A stretch of DNA of 22,173 nt from NCBI GenBank assembly GCA_964459515.1, contig CAYWML010000019.1, positions 1 to 22,173 on the forward strand, given 5' to 3'. The DNA comes from Scatosoma sp964459515. Lineage in GTDB: Bacteria; Bacillota; Clostridia; Christensenellales; Borkfalkiaceae. The notes under the pieces were generated by a model that saw only the letters and a program-made list of their open reading frames with translations, ran no database searches and was not told the DNA's origin. How positions within the stretch are numbered: position 1 is the stretch's first letter; each line of letters opens with the position of its first letter. Below are positions 1 through 7,301 of the stretch, piece after piece. The translations under genes were made by a program, and so were the position numbers.

Positions 1-66
1 GGCTTTTTGCCTTGGGTTTACAGTAACTTCCCGTATCATCCCTATGCGACGCGCTATTACTCAGCC
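1..66 (-). other. Transcribed leader of an unidentified RNA or gene running off the left edge
   Basis: This is the stretch immediately downstream of a strong minus-strand promoter. Read on the minus strand it begins GGCTGAGTAATAGCG and contains possible pairings: AGTAA with TTACT, and GGC-AAAAA-GCC at the very edge. No start codon with a ribosome site is seen before the window ends. It could be a structured 5' leader or the start of a small RNA. I compared it from memory with common riboswitch, SRP, tmRNA, RNase P and T-box starts and recognised none. Confidence 0.35.
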
Positions 67-71
67 TAATT

Positions 72-100
72 ATGATATCAAGTTCGGTGTGGTCTGTCAA
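72..100 (-). promoter_or_regulatory. Sigma-A promoter for the left-edge transcript
   Basis: On the minus strand TTGACA (95-100) is followed by a 17-bp spacer and TATCAT (72-77). The -35 is preceded by AAAACGC, the same context seen at two other promoters in the window. Confidence 0.75.
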
Positions 101-254
101 GCGTTTTAACGAAGTTTTTTCATCTTTTTTGTGTTTTTTTGAAAAAAACGGAATATTTTGCCGCAAACGCACATAACGCAACCGACCTATACGCGCGCGA
201 CAATATTTATTTTATATACGTCAAAATTAAAAGCGCATCCTCCCCCCAAAAGAC

Positions 255-283
255 TTGTCAAAAAGCGCGAAATATGGTACAAT
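255..283 (+). promoter_or_regulatory. Sigma-A promoter of the purine permease gene
   Basis: TTGTCA (255-260), 17-bp spacer, TACAAT (278-283), with a TG at 275-276 that makes an extended -10. Transcription would start near 290 and give a leader of about 80 nt. Confidence 0.8.
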
Positions 284-308
284 ATCGGAGAAAGGTAATC
301 CTCTTTGT

Positions 309-344
309 CGGTAGGTTCTTCGGCAAATCCATTCGCCGATACCG
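309..344 (+). promoter_or_regulatory. Hairpin in the leader of the purine permease mRNA
   Basis: CGGTA (309-313) pairs with TACCG (340-344), and TCGGC (320-324) pairs with GCCGA (335-339), leaving a 6-nt bulge on the 5' side and a 10-nt loop. It ends about 20 nt before the AGGAGG ribosome site. It does not match the conserved core of the classical purine riboswitch, and no U-tract follows it. Whether it regulates anything is unknown. Confidence 0.35.
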
Positions 345-371
345 AAATATATACATTTTTAGGAGGTTTTT

Positions 372-1838
372 ATGAACAGGTTTTACAAAAGCGTCGGATT
401 CGATCCCGTAGCCAAACAAACCACCGTTAAAACAGAGCTGATCGCAGGGGTAGTCACTTTCCTTGCCATGGCGTACATTTTAACGGTAAACCCGAATCAG
501 ATTTTCGGCGCGGGCAGTCCTTATTGGGCTTCGGCATTTATCGCGACCGCGCTCGGCGCCGTTGTCGGTACGCTTCTTATGGCATTCGTCGCAAAAATGC
601 CGCTTGCGCAAGCTTCGGGCATGGGACTAAACTCTATGCTCGGCGGCATGATAGGCGGCTGGGGTGGCTACGGAAAATTCACTCCCGGGCAAGCGTTTAT
701 GTTGGTGCTGATTTCAGGACTGATCTTCTTGCTTCTCTCCGTCGTCAGCATTAAAGGCAAGACCTTTAGAGAACTTGTATTCGACGGCATGCCCGTCGCC
801 GTGCGCAGTGCGATTTCCGTCGGAATCGGCTTGTTCATCGCGTACATAGGTTTTCAAAACGCAAAAATCATCGTCCCCGACGAGTATGTGCAGGTCGCTT
901 TTGCCGACTTCACTTCTTGGGCAACGGCGAAGTATGCGACTGTCGCTTTTATCGGTTTATTCCTAATCACTATTTTGGATAAATTGCACGTCAAAGGCGC
1001 GGTGATTATCGGTATCCTCGGCGCAACCCTCGTCGGCATCCCCTGCGGCGTGACCGATATCTCCGTATTGAAAGGCAACGGTACGGTTTCGTGGAAGTTT
1101 TGGGAAAACTTTAGAGAATTCTTCAGCGGAGAAAACAGCGTTTTTCTGTCCTTTACGGATGTTTTCAAAACGGGATTACTGCCAAGCGGCACTTCCGTAT
1201 TTACAATCATTATGATCATTATTACGCTCTGCATGATCGACATGTTCGACACGATGGGAACAATCGTCGGATGCTGCGGCGGCAACCCCATTCTTTCCGA
1301 CGAAAACAACAAACCGTACAACTACGGTAAAATCATGATGTCGGACGCAATCGCAACCTGCACGGGCGCAATCCTCGGCACTTCCACCGTCACCACATTC
1401 GTGGAATCGGGTTCAGGCGTATCTGCCGGCGGCAGAACAGGGCTTACCGCTCTTTCGACGGCGTGCCTGTTTTTCCTTTCCATGTTCGTCATGCCGATTT
1501 TTGCGACAATTCCTTCCGCGGCGGCAGCTTCCGCGCTTATCTACGTGGGCGTTTTAATGATGAAAAACAACGTAAAAAACATTGATTTCAGCACCGCAAT
1601 CAACGCCACTTCCGCTTTCCTGACGATTGCCGTTATGGTACTTTCCTACTCCATCACAAAAGGGATCGGCGTCGGCATGATTTCCTACACGCTTATGTCC
1701 GCTTTGGCGTATGCCGTAGAATGGATTATCGCCGCGATAAAGAAAAAAGACGAAAAGCCGCAATGGAACGTTTCCGCCATTGCCTTAATCGTCACTACGC
1801 TCTTTCTCGTCTACTTCTTCGTACCGACTACACTGTAA
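372..1838 (+). CDS. NCS2-family nucleobase permease (guanine/hypoxanthine/adenine type)
   Basis: This is a 488-residue polytopic inner-membrane protein of the nucleobase-cation symporter-2 family, AzgA/PbuG subgroup, which imports purine bases with protons. The N-terminus carries the usual start of the subgroup (TELIAGVVTFLAMAYIL, about residues 21-37). The two signature stretches are visible: DMFDTMGT near residue 290 and FVESGSGVSAGGRTGLT near residue 345. Hydrophobic segments fill the rest, consistent with 12-14 helices. The start is fixed by AGGAGG eight bases upstream of the ATG. It has its own promoter and shares a bidirectional terminator with the convergent hpt gene, whose enzyme would use the imported bases. 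The exact base specificity cannot be read from the sequence. Confidence 0.92.
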   Translation: MNRFYKSVGFDPVAKQTTVKTELIAGVVTFLAMAYILTVNPNQIFGAGSPYWASAFIATALGAVVGTLLMAFVAKMPLAQASGMGLNSMLGGMIGGWGGYGKFTPGQAFMLVLISGLIFLLLSVVSIKGKTFRELVFDGMPVAVRSAISVGIGLFIAYIGFQNAKIIVPDEYVQVAFADFTSWATAKYATVAFIGLFLITILDKLHVKGAVIIGILGATLVGIPCGVTDISVLKGNGTVSWKFWENFREFFSGENSVFLSFTDVFKTGLLPSGTSVFTIIMIIITLCMIDMFDTMGTIVGCCGGNPILSDENNKPYNYGKIMMSDAIATCTGAILGTSTVTTFVESGSGVSAGGRTGLTALSTACLFFLSMFVMPIFATIPSAAAASALIYVGVLMMKNNVKNIDFSTAINATSAFLTIAVMVLSYSITKGIGVGMISYTLMSALAYAVEWIIAAIKKKDEKPQWNVSAIALIVTTLFLVYFFVPTTL

Positions 1839-1874
1839 CCGAGCGATATCGGCATCGACATCAAAAAAATATTT

Positions 1875-1910
1875 CGGCGAGCAGATAAAAAGTCTGCTCG
1901 CCGTCTTTTT
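1875..1910. terminator. Bidirectional intrinsic terminator between the permease and hpt
   Basis: An 11-bp perfect stem CGGCGAGCAGA/TCTGCTCGCCG (1875-1885 and 1893-1903) is followed by TCTTTTT on the plus strand. On the minus strand it is followed by an A-T-rich run containing several T residues. Confidence 0.85.
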
Positions 1911-1921
1911 CGTTTTCAAAA

Positions 1922-2467
1922 TTATTTTTCGTATACAGAGCGTTTCAACACGCCCACGTACGGCAGATTTCGGTATTTTTCCGCATAATCCAAACCGTAC
2001 CCGATTACGAACTCGTCCTCGATGACGAAGCCGCTTACGTCGGCAACGACATTCGCCTCTCGGCGCGCAGGCTTATCCAAAAGCGTGACGATATACACTT
2101 CTTTTGCACCGCGCTCCGTCAGCAAACTTTTCAGCTTGAACAGCGTATTGCCCGAATCGATAATATCTTCGACGATCAAAACCCTCTTTCCGCGCACGTC
2201 TTCGCTTAAATCGGACAACACGCGAATATTTCCCGAAGAACAAGTTCCGCTCCCGTAAGAAGAAACGCGCATAAAATCGCACACGAGCGGTACGCTCATC
2301 GCTCGGATTAAATCGGAGTAAAACACCGTGCTGCCTTTCAAAACGCACACGGCGACGGGAGCTTCTTCCGCATAGTGCGCGTCCAACGCCCGTCCAAGCC
2401 CTTCGACACGTGCGGAAATTTGTTCCGCAGACAACATCACGTATTCCACGTCATCATGTATATTCAT
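1922..2467 (-). CDS. hpt: Hypoxanthine-guanine phosphoribosyltransferase
   Basis: This 181-residue cytoplasmic enzyme converts hypoxanthine or guanine plus PRPP to IMP or GMP in purine salvage. The PRPP-binding motif IVEDIIDSGNT lies at residues 98-108, the PPi loop LKG at 43-45, and the C-terminal signature EFVIGYGLDYAEKYRNLPY at 152-170. Length is normal for the family. The start chosen (MNIHDD) has AAGGAG seven bases upstream and overlaps the tilS stop as ATGA, so the two genes are translationally coupled. A longer upstream in-frame extension exists but lies inside tilS and has no family support. The tilS-hpt order is classic for Firmicutes, but ftsH, often next, is absent here; a terminator follows directly. 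Confidence 0.95.
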   Translation of the reverse strand: MNIHDDVEYVMLSAEQISARVEGLGRALDAHYAEEAPVAVCVLKGSTVFYSDLIRAMSVPLVCDFMRVSSYGSGTCSSGNIRVLSDLSEDVRGKRVLIVEDIIDSGNTLFKLKSLLTERGAKEVYIVTLLDKPARREANVVADVSGFVIEDEFVIGYGLDYAEKYRNLPYVGVLKRSVYEK

Positions 2468-3777
2468 ACTCTCTCTCCTTCGGTTTTCTTCTTTCGCATT
2501 ATATATAACGTTCTTTTCGTCGTTTCGTCCACGCGCACGCGCTCCGAGATTTCCACGCCGCACGCCACGTATACCTCGCCGCCGTTCGGCTCGGCAATCA
2601 ACGGGATATGCGCCCTTTCCGAAACGGGAATTTTCTTTTCGTTGAAAAACTTTTTCAAGCTTTTTCTACCGCCGCCGAAGCGCACGATATAATCCCCATC
2701 TTGCCGAAAACGAAATACCGCCCCTTTCGGGAGTTTATCCGCGTCGATACGGAGCGAATTTTTACCCTCCGCAAAAAGTACGTCGGATATATTCACCGCA
2801 TACATACCCCCGTCAAATCCGTTTTCGTTAAAATCAGACGGACTCGGTTCTTCGATAATATTCTCCGTTTTCTTTCGATAAAATCGAATGCCGTTTTCCG
2901 TTTTTTCGGCAAGTATATTTTGCGGAAAACACAAGCGCGCGCCACGCTCGGCTGTTTGCAGGTCGTACGCCGCATCTAAGTGCCGCGTCATATAATCCTT
3001 TTCCAGGCCTAAGTTTTTCAACGCAAGTAAAGCGGCGCGCCGAAACAGCGGTTTTTCTTGACAAAAAGCGACCGTATTTTCCGCCGAAAGCAATCGTTCG
3101 GCATACGAATACAACAAACGATCGTCCTCCGCCGCAAGACGGGAAAATCGCAATAAATTTTCCGTTGCCCCGGGGACGGCTGTTTCCAAACGAGGCAACA
3201 CGTCCAAGCGCAACTTGTTTCGCGTGGCAATTGTCTCGAAATTGGTGGCATCCTCGCGGTGCTCCAAACCGCGCGCCCGTGCGTACGCTTCGATTTGAGA
3301 ACGCGTCCAAGACAAAAACGGGCGTAGCAGGTATGCGTTTTCTTCGGAAATACCACCTACCCCCGATAACGACGTGCCGCGCGCAAGACGAAACAAAATC
3401 GTTTCCGCATCATCGTTTTTATGGTGCGCCGTAGCGATAAAATCCGCCCTGCCGTCTTGAATTAAAGTCGCAAACGCCGCATAGCGAAAACTCCGAGCAG
3501 CCGTTTCCACGCTCACGCGCGCCTGCTCGGCAAGCCGCGCGCAGTCCTCTTGAAAAAAATAAAACGGCAAGCCGTACCGCTCGCACAACGCACGCACGAA
3601 CGCCGCGTCGGCAAGGCTCTCTTCGCCGCGCAAGCCGTGTTCGCAATGACACACGGAAAGGGTATATCCGTAAACAGAGACGTTTTCCACCATATAGGCA
3701 AGCAACGCCGTAGAATCCACGCCGCCGCTGACCGCCACACATATTTTTTTATCGGAAAGCCCTCTGAAATCGATCAT
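2464..3777 (-). CDS. tilS: tRNA(Ile)-lysidine synthetase
   Basis: TilS attaches lysine to C34 of tRNA-Ile(CAU) so that it reads AUA; it uses ATP and acts in the cytoplasm. The 437-residue protein has the PP-loop ATPase motif SGGVDS at residues 17-22, the conserved N-terminal N-type ATPase domain (RGEESLADAAFVR, ATAHHKNDDAETIL), and a C-terminal TilS domain (FRFRQDGDYIVRF, KSLKKFFNEKKIP). The ATG at 3777 is chosen because the family starts just before the PP-loop. It has no Shine-Dalgarno sequence, and the -10 box ends only 6 bases upstream, so the mRNA may be leaderless. An in-frame ATG further upstream (3843) lies beyond the promoter and is less likely. The stop overlaps the hpt start. Confidence 0.94.
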   Translation of the reverse strand: MIDFRGLSDKKICVAVSGGVDSTALLAYMVENVSVYGYTLSVCHCEHGLRGEESLADAAFVRALCERYGLPFYFFQEDCARLAEQARVSVETAARSFRYAAFATLIQDGRADFIATAHHKNDDAETILFRLARGTSLSGVGGISEENAYLLRPFLSWTRSQIEAYARARGLEHREDATNFETIATRNKLRLDVLPRLETAVPGATENLLRFSRLAAEDDRLLYSYAERLLSAENTVAFCQEKPLFRRAALLALKNLGLEKDYMTRHLDAAYDLQTAERGARLCFPQNILAEKTENGIRFYRKKTENIIEEPSPSDFNENGFDGGMYAVNISDVLFAEGKNSLRIDADKLPKGAVFRFRQDGDYIVRFGGGRKSLKKFFNEKKIPVSERAHIPLIAEPNGGEVYVACGVEISERVRVDETTKRTLYIMRKKKTEGERV

Positions 3778-3783
3778 GAGAAC

Positions 3784-3812
3784 AGTATAGCACACTCCGC
3801 AATTTTTTGCAA
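3784..3812 (-). promoter_or_regulatory. Sigma-A promoter of tilS-hpt, directly abutting the start codon
   Basis: TTGCAA (3807-3812), 17-bp spacer, TATACT (3784-3789) on the minus strand. Only six bases separate the -10 from the tilS ATG, so the predicted first transcribed base is the A of ATG. Confidence 0.65.
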
Positions 3813-3992
3813 GGATTTTACGCCGATCGCGCCACCTTTTCATTCGTCACACTCAAAAAAAACTTTAAGCGTAAAGCGTTCATCATAGAATTATAAGAAC
3901 GACATATTCGCCAATCGGCAGTGCCGCCGCAATATTTGCAACCAAGCTCTTTTGTGGCAAAGCGTTTTGCTCTCGCAAAACGGCTCCCACCC

Positions 3993-4082
3993 TCAAGTCC
4001 CGTCGCTGTTCGGAAAATAAAAAAAAATCACGGCAAGCCCAAACGGGGTTGCCGTGATTTTGGTTGAGGCGACGGGACTTGA
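3993..4082. repeat. 14-bp inverted repeat copying the T-arm/acceptor part of tRNA-Pro
   Basis: TCAAGTCCCGTCGC at 3993-4006 is the exact reverse complement of 4069-4082, which is the T-loop to acceptor region of tRNA-Pro. The left copy is therefore a tRNA 3'-end fragment in plus orientation. Just before it is a perfect hairpin CGTTTTGC-TCTC-GCAAAACG (3963-3982), at about the place an anticodon arm would sit. It may be an eroded tRNA. The stretch from 3844 to 4019 otherwise shows no gene. Confidence 0.5.
4020..4060 (-). terminator. Intrinsic terminator of tRNA-Pro
   Basis: On the minus strand AATCACGGCAA and TTGCCGTGATT (4049-4059 and 4026-4036) form an 11-bp stem with a 12-nt loop, followed by a run of T residues at 4019-4027. 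Confidence 0.88.
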
Positions 4083-4137
4083 ACCCACGACCTTTTGGTC
4101 CCTAACCAAACGCGCTACCAAGCTGCGCTACGCCTCA
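4061..4137 (-). tRNA. tRNA-Pro (anticodon AGG), CCA encoded
   Basis: A complete 77-nt cloverleaf is visible on the minus strand. The acceptor TGAGGCG pairs with CGCCTCA, the D-arm is GCGC-AGCTTGGTA-GCGC, the anticodon arm is TTTGG-TTAGGGA-CCAAA, the T-arm is GTGGG-TTCAAGT-CCCGT, then discriminator A and CCA. Loop positions 32-38 read TTAGGGA, so the anticodon is AGG, with A at wobble position 34. The body matches bacterial tRNA-Pro. A34 would need deamination to inosine by TadA to read CCU/CCC/CCA; this is uncommon for proline in bacteria. Confidence 0.93.
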
Positions 4138-4169
4138 ATGTTTCGCTATCCATTCAAACAGCATAATAT

Positions 4170-4198
4170 ATTATAACTATATTTTCTTGCTTAGTCAA
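4170..4198 (-). promoter_or_regulatory. Promoter of tRNA-Pro
   Basis: TTGACT (4193-4198), 17-bp spacer, TATAAT (4170-4175) on the minus strand, about 33 bases before the mature tRNA. The -35 is preceded by AAAACGC. Confidence 0.85.
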
Positions 4199-4229
4199 GC
4201 GTTTTTTACTCGTTTTTACAAACTTCCCG

Positions 4230-4272
4230 AAAAAAAAATCGCGCGACTTTTCAAAACGACAAAGCCGCACGA
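4230..4272 (-). terminator. Intrinsic terminator of the yfhO-type gene
   Basis: On the minus strand TCGTGCG-GCTTT (4261-4272) pairs with AAAGT-CGCGCGA, giving about 12 bp with two G-U pairs, followed by nine T residues (4230-4238). Confidence 0.75.
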
Positions 4273-4286
4273 CCTTTTCTTCAACA

Positions 4287-7163
4287 CTATAACAAGAACA
4301 ACTTCACGATGAACGCACACGTCGGGAACAACATGAAAAACGCCGTCACTGCCGCCGCCAAAGTTATCCCTGCCCATGAAACGACGGGCGCGCAAATATC
4401 CAACAAATGCGTTTTTTTCAAGACGAATGCCACCGCACAAAGCCCGACCAAGCCGCCGACCACACCTAACGCCATATACTTGACATACGGCGAAGAATAG
4501 GTAAACACCACGACGTTTTCGCCCTCGTCCAAGTCTACGGCGAGGAATTTCAAATCATTATCCACGAGGCTTGCCTTACGCCCGTTTACCGTCACCGTAT
4601 AGCCCTTGGAAGCCACGAAATTCAAAAACAAACTCTCGCCCTTTTCCGCCGTCACACGCGCCGTAATCGTGCCTGCGCCGACCTCTACCTCCGCGGCTTT
4701 GCCCCACAAATATTCGCTAAGCTCCTTCGCGCTCGTCGGCGTGACGAATTGACTGCCCGTAAACTGCACCAAGTCCTCTCCGCGCAAAAACTTATATAAA
4801 GCCTGCTGATTGATTTTGCGGTTCGTCGCATTGGCGATATTCTCCGTTGCAAAACGATATTCACCGCTGTCTACGCGATAGCCAAGGGGAAACACGATCG
4901 TGTTCTCGTACAGCCAATATCCGCCGTCCGACACCTGCACCTCGTTGCCTTTCTCGTCCAAAACGGGATCGCCGTTTTCGTCCAATTGCACGACGGGCTT
5001 CAAATACGTCTTTTCTTCCGCGTTTGATTTGCTCCCCGTCGGCACGAAGAAATATTTATACCCCAAGAACGAATCCCCGAATTCGTCGCTACGGTTGCCT
5101 TTATTCGTGTTATGCGCGCTCTTAAAATTATTCTTGCCGTTCCCCTTATACCCGAACAGCTCGTAACAAACGAAATTATCCGCGTCGATCACGGAAGAGA
5201 ACGCGCTGAACGAATTGCTGTTGCCCGTAAACGGGATGCACGAAGTAAGGCTGTCACTGTAATCCTTTACGCGAAAATAGCTCGAATCGCGCGCGTTAAG
5301 CTCCGCGCACAGAGTTTGATACGAACCGACCTTTTCGTGTTGCGTAGAAGCGTTCCCCGCCACGAGCTGATTGTTATAAAAAAGCACTTGCACGCCGACG
5401 ACTGCGATTAAAGCAATCGATAACAAACGCGGACTGATTTTCCGCAAGGATACGGCAAGGCTGCCGAGAATCGTGACGACCGCCACCACGGCAAACAAAA
5501 CAATGACGACCTCCAAGCCGCCGAGCGAATGCGCAAATCGGCTGGGGAAACTGTCGATAGATTTTATCAACTCCGAATCGGAAACGAGGCTTTCCCAAAA
5601 GTTCTTATAATTTTCGTTGTTCGTGAATATGAGCAGCAATACGGCGGCAACCGCCGCGAGCAGAGCAAACGCGACGGAGATAACCCACACCGTGCGATTG
5701 TGCATACGTTTCGACGACGTTGACGCGTAAACGCGCGCATCTTCGTTTTCCATCTTCAACGCGACCATGCCCTTATCATTTTCGCTGTTCGCCGCATTTT
5801 CCGCTTCATCCGTTGCGACCGCTTTTTCGGCGGAAGCTTTTTCGTAGAGCGGGCGCAACAACTTCGTTCCGTCGAAAGCGACGTCGTATTTTTCATAATG
5901 CCAACCGTCTACGGCAAGACACGCGCCGCCGAGGAAATAGATCGCATTCAAGAAACCGAAACGCAAGGCGTACGACATATACGAACCCATATTCAACAAA
6001 TTCATCGATTCGTCCACGATCGTGGGAAGCAAAGTCAAAATTCCGGCGACCAGCATAAACTGCGCGAATTTATCCTTCAAACCGCGGCGAATAAACCAAA
6101 TCACCGTCAAAACGACAAATACGGAATCGGAAAAAATATACGACCACTTGCTGTATAGGGAGCTTGACCACGTATCCAAAAATTTTGACGAATCGAAGTC
6201 GGAGGGTAAGCCCGTTTCCTCGGAAACGTTTTTGAAACCATACCAGAAATTCTCGAACAAGCCGCCGCCGCGCGCGCTCCGCGTAAACGCCGCCAAAGCA
6301 GGCAACAAAATCGGCAAAGCCAATAAAATCGCCACGACGAACGCCATACACAGCCGCGCGATAAAGCGATGGCGTTTCTCCTTTTCCACGCATAAAAGCC
6401 CGTATGCAATCAGAGCGGGAAACACCGTAAACATTGCAAAACACGCAATGGAAAAGCAAGTGTATATGCAACATGCCATCAACGCGGCAAAAGGAACGAA
6501 ACGTTCCGTTTGCACGAAATGACGGAAGCCCCAAACGCAAAACGGCATATAAATAAGAAAATCCACCCAATTGATATAGGTGTTCGCCACAAACATATAG
6601 CCGCAATAAGTATACACGACGCCGATCGCCACGGCGATATAATCGGGGATATGCTTAAACAACGTTTTCGCAAACCACGTTCCGGCAAAAGCGACCGCCA
6701 TCAGTTTGCACAGCATGACGATACTGCTTGCGTGCGCCACCATGCCGTCGCCGAATATCAAAAACAAGAAACTGAACGGACTGATAAAGAAATACAAAAA
6801 CGTACCCGTTACGTCCGCGCCGCCGACGATGGCGTAGGAATACGTCAACGCGGATTTTCCTTGCACCACGTCGAATAAATGCTCGATAAACGGGCAAATT
6901 TGCGCGGATAAATCGTAGCTCGCCGCCGTATATTTATCGCCGAACGGATACACGCCCATATTGGCGAGAGCCGAAAGGTACAGCGCCATGACGAGCAACG
7001 GCGCAAAAATGAGCGCGTAATGCTTATCGAAAAAAGCCGCTATGCGTTTGCCGAGCGATAATTTTTCCTTTTCGGTTTTTTGATTTTCCTTTTCGGCGAA
7101 CTCCGTCGCCGCGGCGCAGACTTCCGCTTCTGCCGAAGCCGCCGTTCTTTCTTGCGTTTCCAT
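4287..7163 (-). CDS. YfhO-family multi-spanning membrane protein
   Basis: This 958-residue integral membrane protein matches the YfhO family (PF09586), GT-C-like proteins linked in Bacillus and Listeria to glycosylation of wall polymers or surface glycans using lipid-linked sugars. A short charged cytoplasmic N-terminus (residues 1-40) is followed by a first helix. The family-typical extracytoplasmic loop comes next, with PFGDKYTAASYDLSAQICPF and, slightly later, TGTFLYFFISPFSFLFLIFG. Many helices follow, then a charged cytoplasmic loop at about residues 410-465, a large extracytoplasmic domain (about 600-890), and closing C-terminal helices. METQ is the only plausible start; it has at best a weak GGGAC ribosome site, and the -10 box ends six bases upstream. 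It is monocistronic, between two terminators. Substrate unknown. Confidence 0.85.
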   Translation of the reverse strand: METQERTAASAEAEVCAAATEFAEKENQKTEKEKLSLGKRIAAFFDKHYALIFAPLLVMALYLSALANMGVYPFGDKYTAASYDLSAQICPFIEHLFDVVQGKSALTYSYAIVGGADVTGTFLYFFISPFSFLFLIFGDGMVAHASSIVMLCKLMAVAFAGTWFAKTLFKHIPDYIAVAIGVVYTYCGYMFVANTYINWVDFLIYMPFCVWGFRHFVQTERFVPFAALMACCIYTCFSIACFAMFTVFPALIAYGLLCVEKEKRHRFIARLCMAFVVAILLALPILLPALAAFTRSARGGGLFENFWYGFKNVSEETGLPSDFDSSKFLDTWSSSLYSKWSYIFSDSVFVVLTVIWFIRRGLKDKFAQFMLVAGILTLLPTIVDESMNLLNMGSYMSYALRFGFLNAIYFLGGACLAVDGWHYEKYDVAFDGTKLLRPLYEKASAEKAVATDEAENAANSENDKGMVALKMENEDARVYASTSSKRMHNRTVWVISVAFALLAAVAAVLLLIFTNNENYKNFWESLVSDSELIKSIDSFPSRFAHSLGGLEVVIVLFAVVAVVTILGSLAVSLRKISPRLLSIALIAVVGVQVLFYNNQLVAGNASTQHEKVGSYQTLCAELNARDSSYFRVKDYSDSLTSCIPFTGNSNSFSAFSSVIDADNFVCYELFGYKGNGKNNFKSAHNTNKGNRSDEFGDSFLGYKYFFVPTGSKSNAEEKTYLKPVVQLDENGDPVLDEKGNEVQVSDGGYWLYENTIVFPLGYRVDSGEYRFATENIANATNRKINQQALYKFLRGEDLVQFTGSQFVTPTSAKELSEYLWGKAAEVEVGAGTITARVTAEKGESLFLNFVASKGYTVTVNGRKASLVDNDLKFLAVDLDEGENVVVFTYSSPYVKYMALGVVGGLVGLCAVAFVLKKTHLLDICAPVVSWAGITLAAAVTAFFMLFPTCAFIVKLFLL

Positions 7164-7169
7164 GTCCCT

Positions 7170-7198
7170 ATTGTAGCATTTTTTTCGCGACAAGTCAA
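7170..7198 (-). promoter_or_regulatory. Promoter of the yfhO-type gene, abutting the ATG
   Basis: TTGACT (7193-7198), 17-bp spacer, TACAAT (7170-7175) on the minus strand. The ATG follows after only six bases (AGGGAC), so the transcript would have a leader of 0-2 nt. Confidence 0.8.
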
Positions 7199-7256
7199 CG
7201 CTTTTGCTTTCCTCTTCCGTTTCTCGGCAAAAAATATCTGTCAACATAGTTTTTTC

Positions 7257-7290
7257 AAAAAAACGGATCTGCCGCAACAGACAAATCCGT
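7257..7290 (-). terminator. Intrinsic terminator of the nfnAB operon
   Basis: On the minus strand ACGGAT (7285-7290) pairs with ATCCGT (7263-7268), with additional TG/CA pairing inside the loop, followed by a T-run. Confidence 0.75.
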
Positions 7291-7301
7291 TTTCAAAATT
7301 T

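Noticed and set aside
290..371. Classical purine riboswitch upstream of the permease
   Set aside because: The three-way-junction core sequences of that aptamer are absent; only a single bulged hairpin is seen.
139..375. 78-codon plus-strand frame before the purine permease
   Set aside because: It begins at a TTG with no ribosome site, spans the permease promoter and leader hairpin, and has no recognisable domain.
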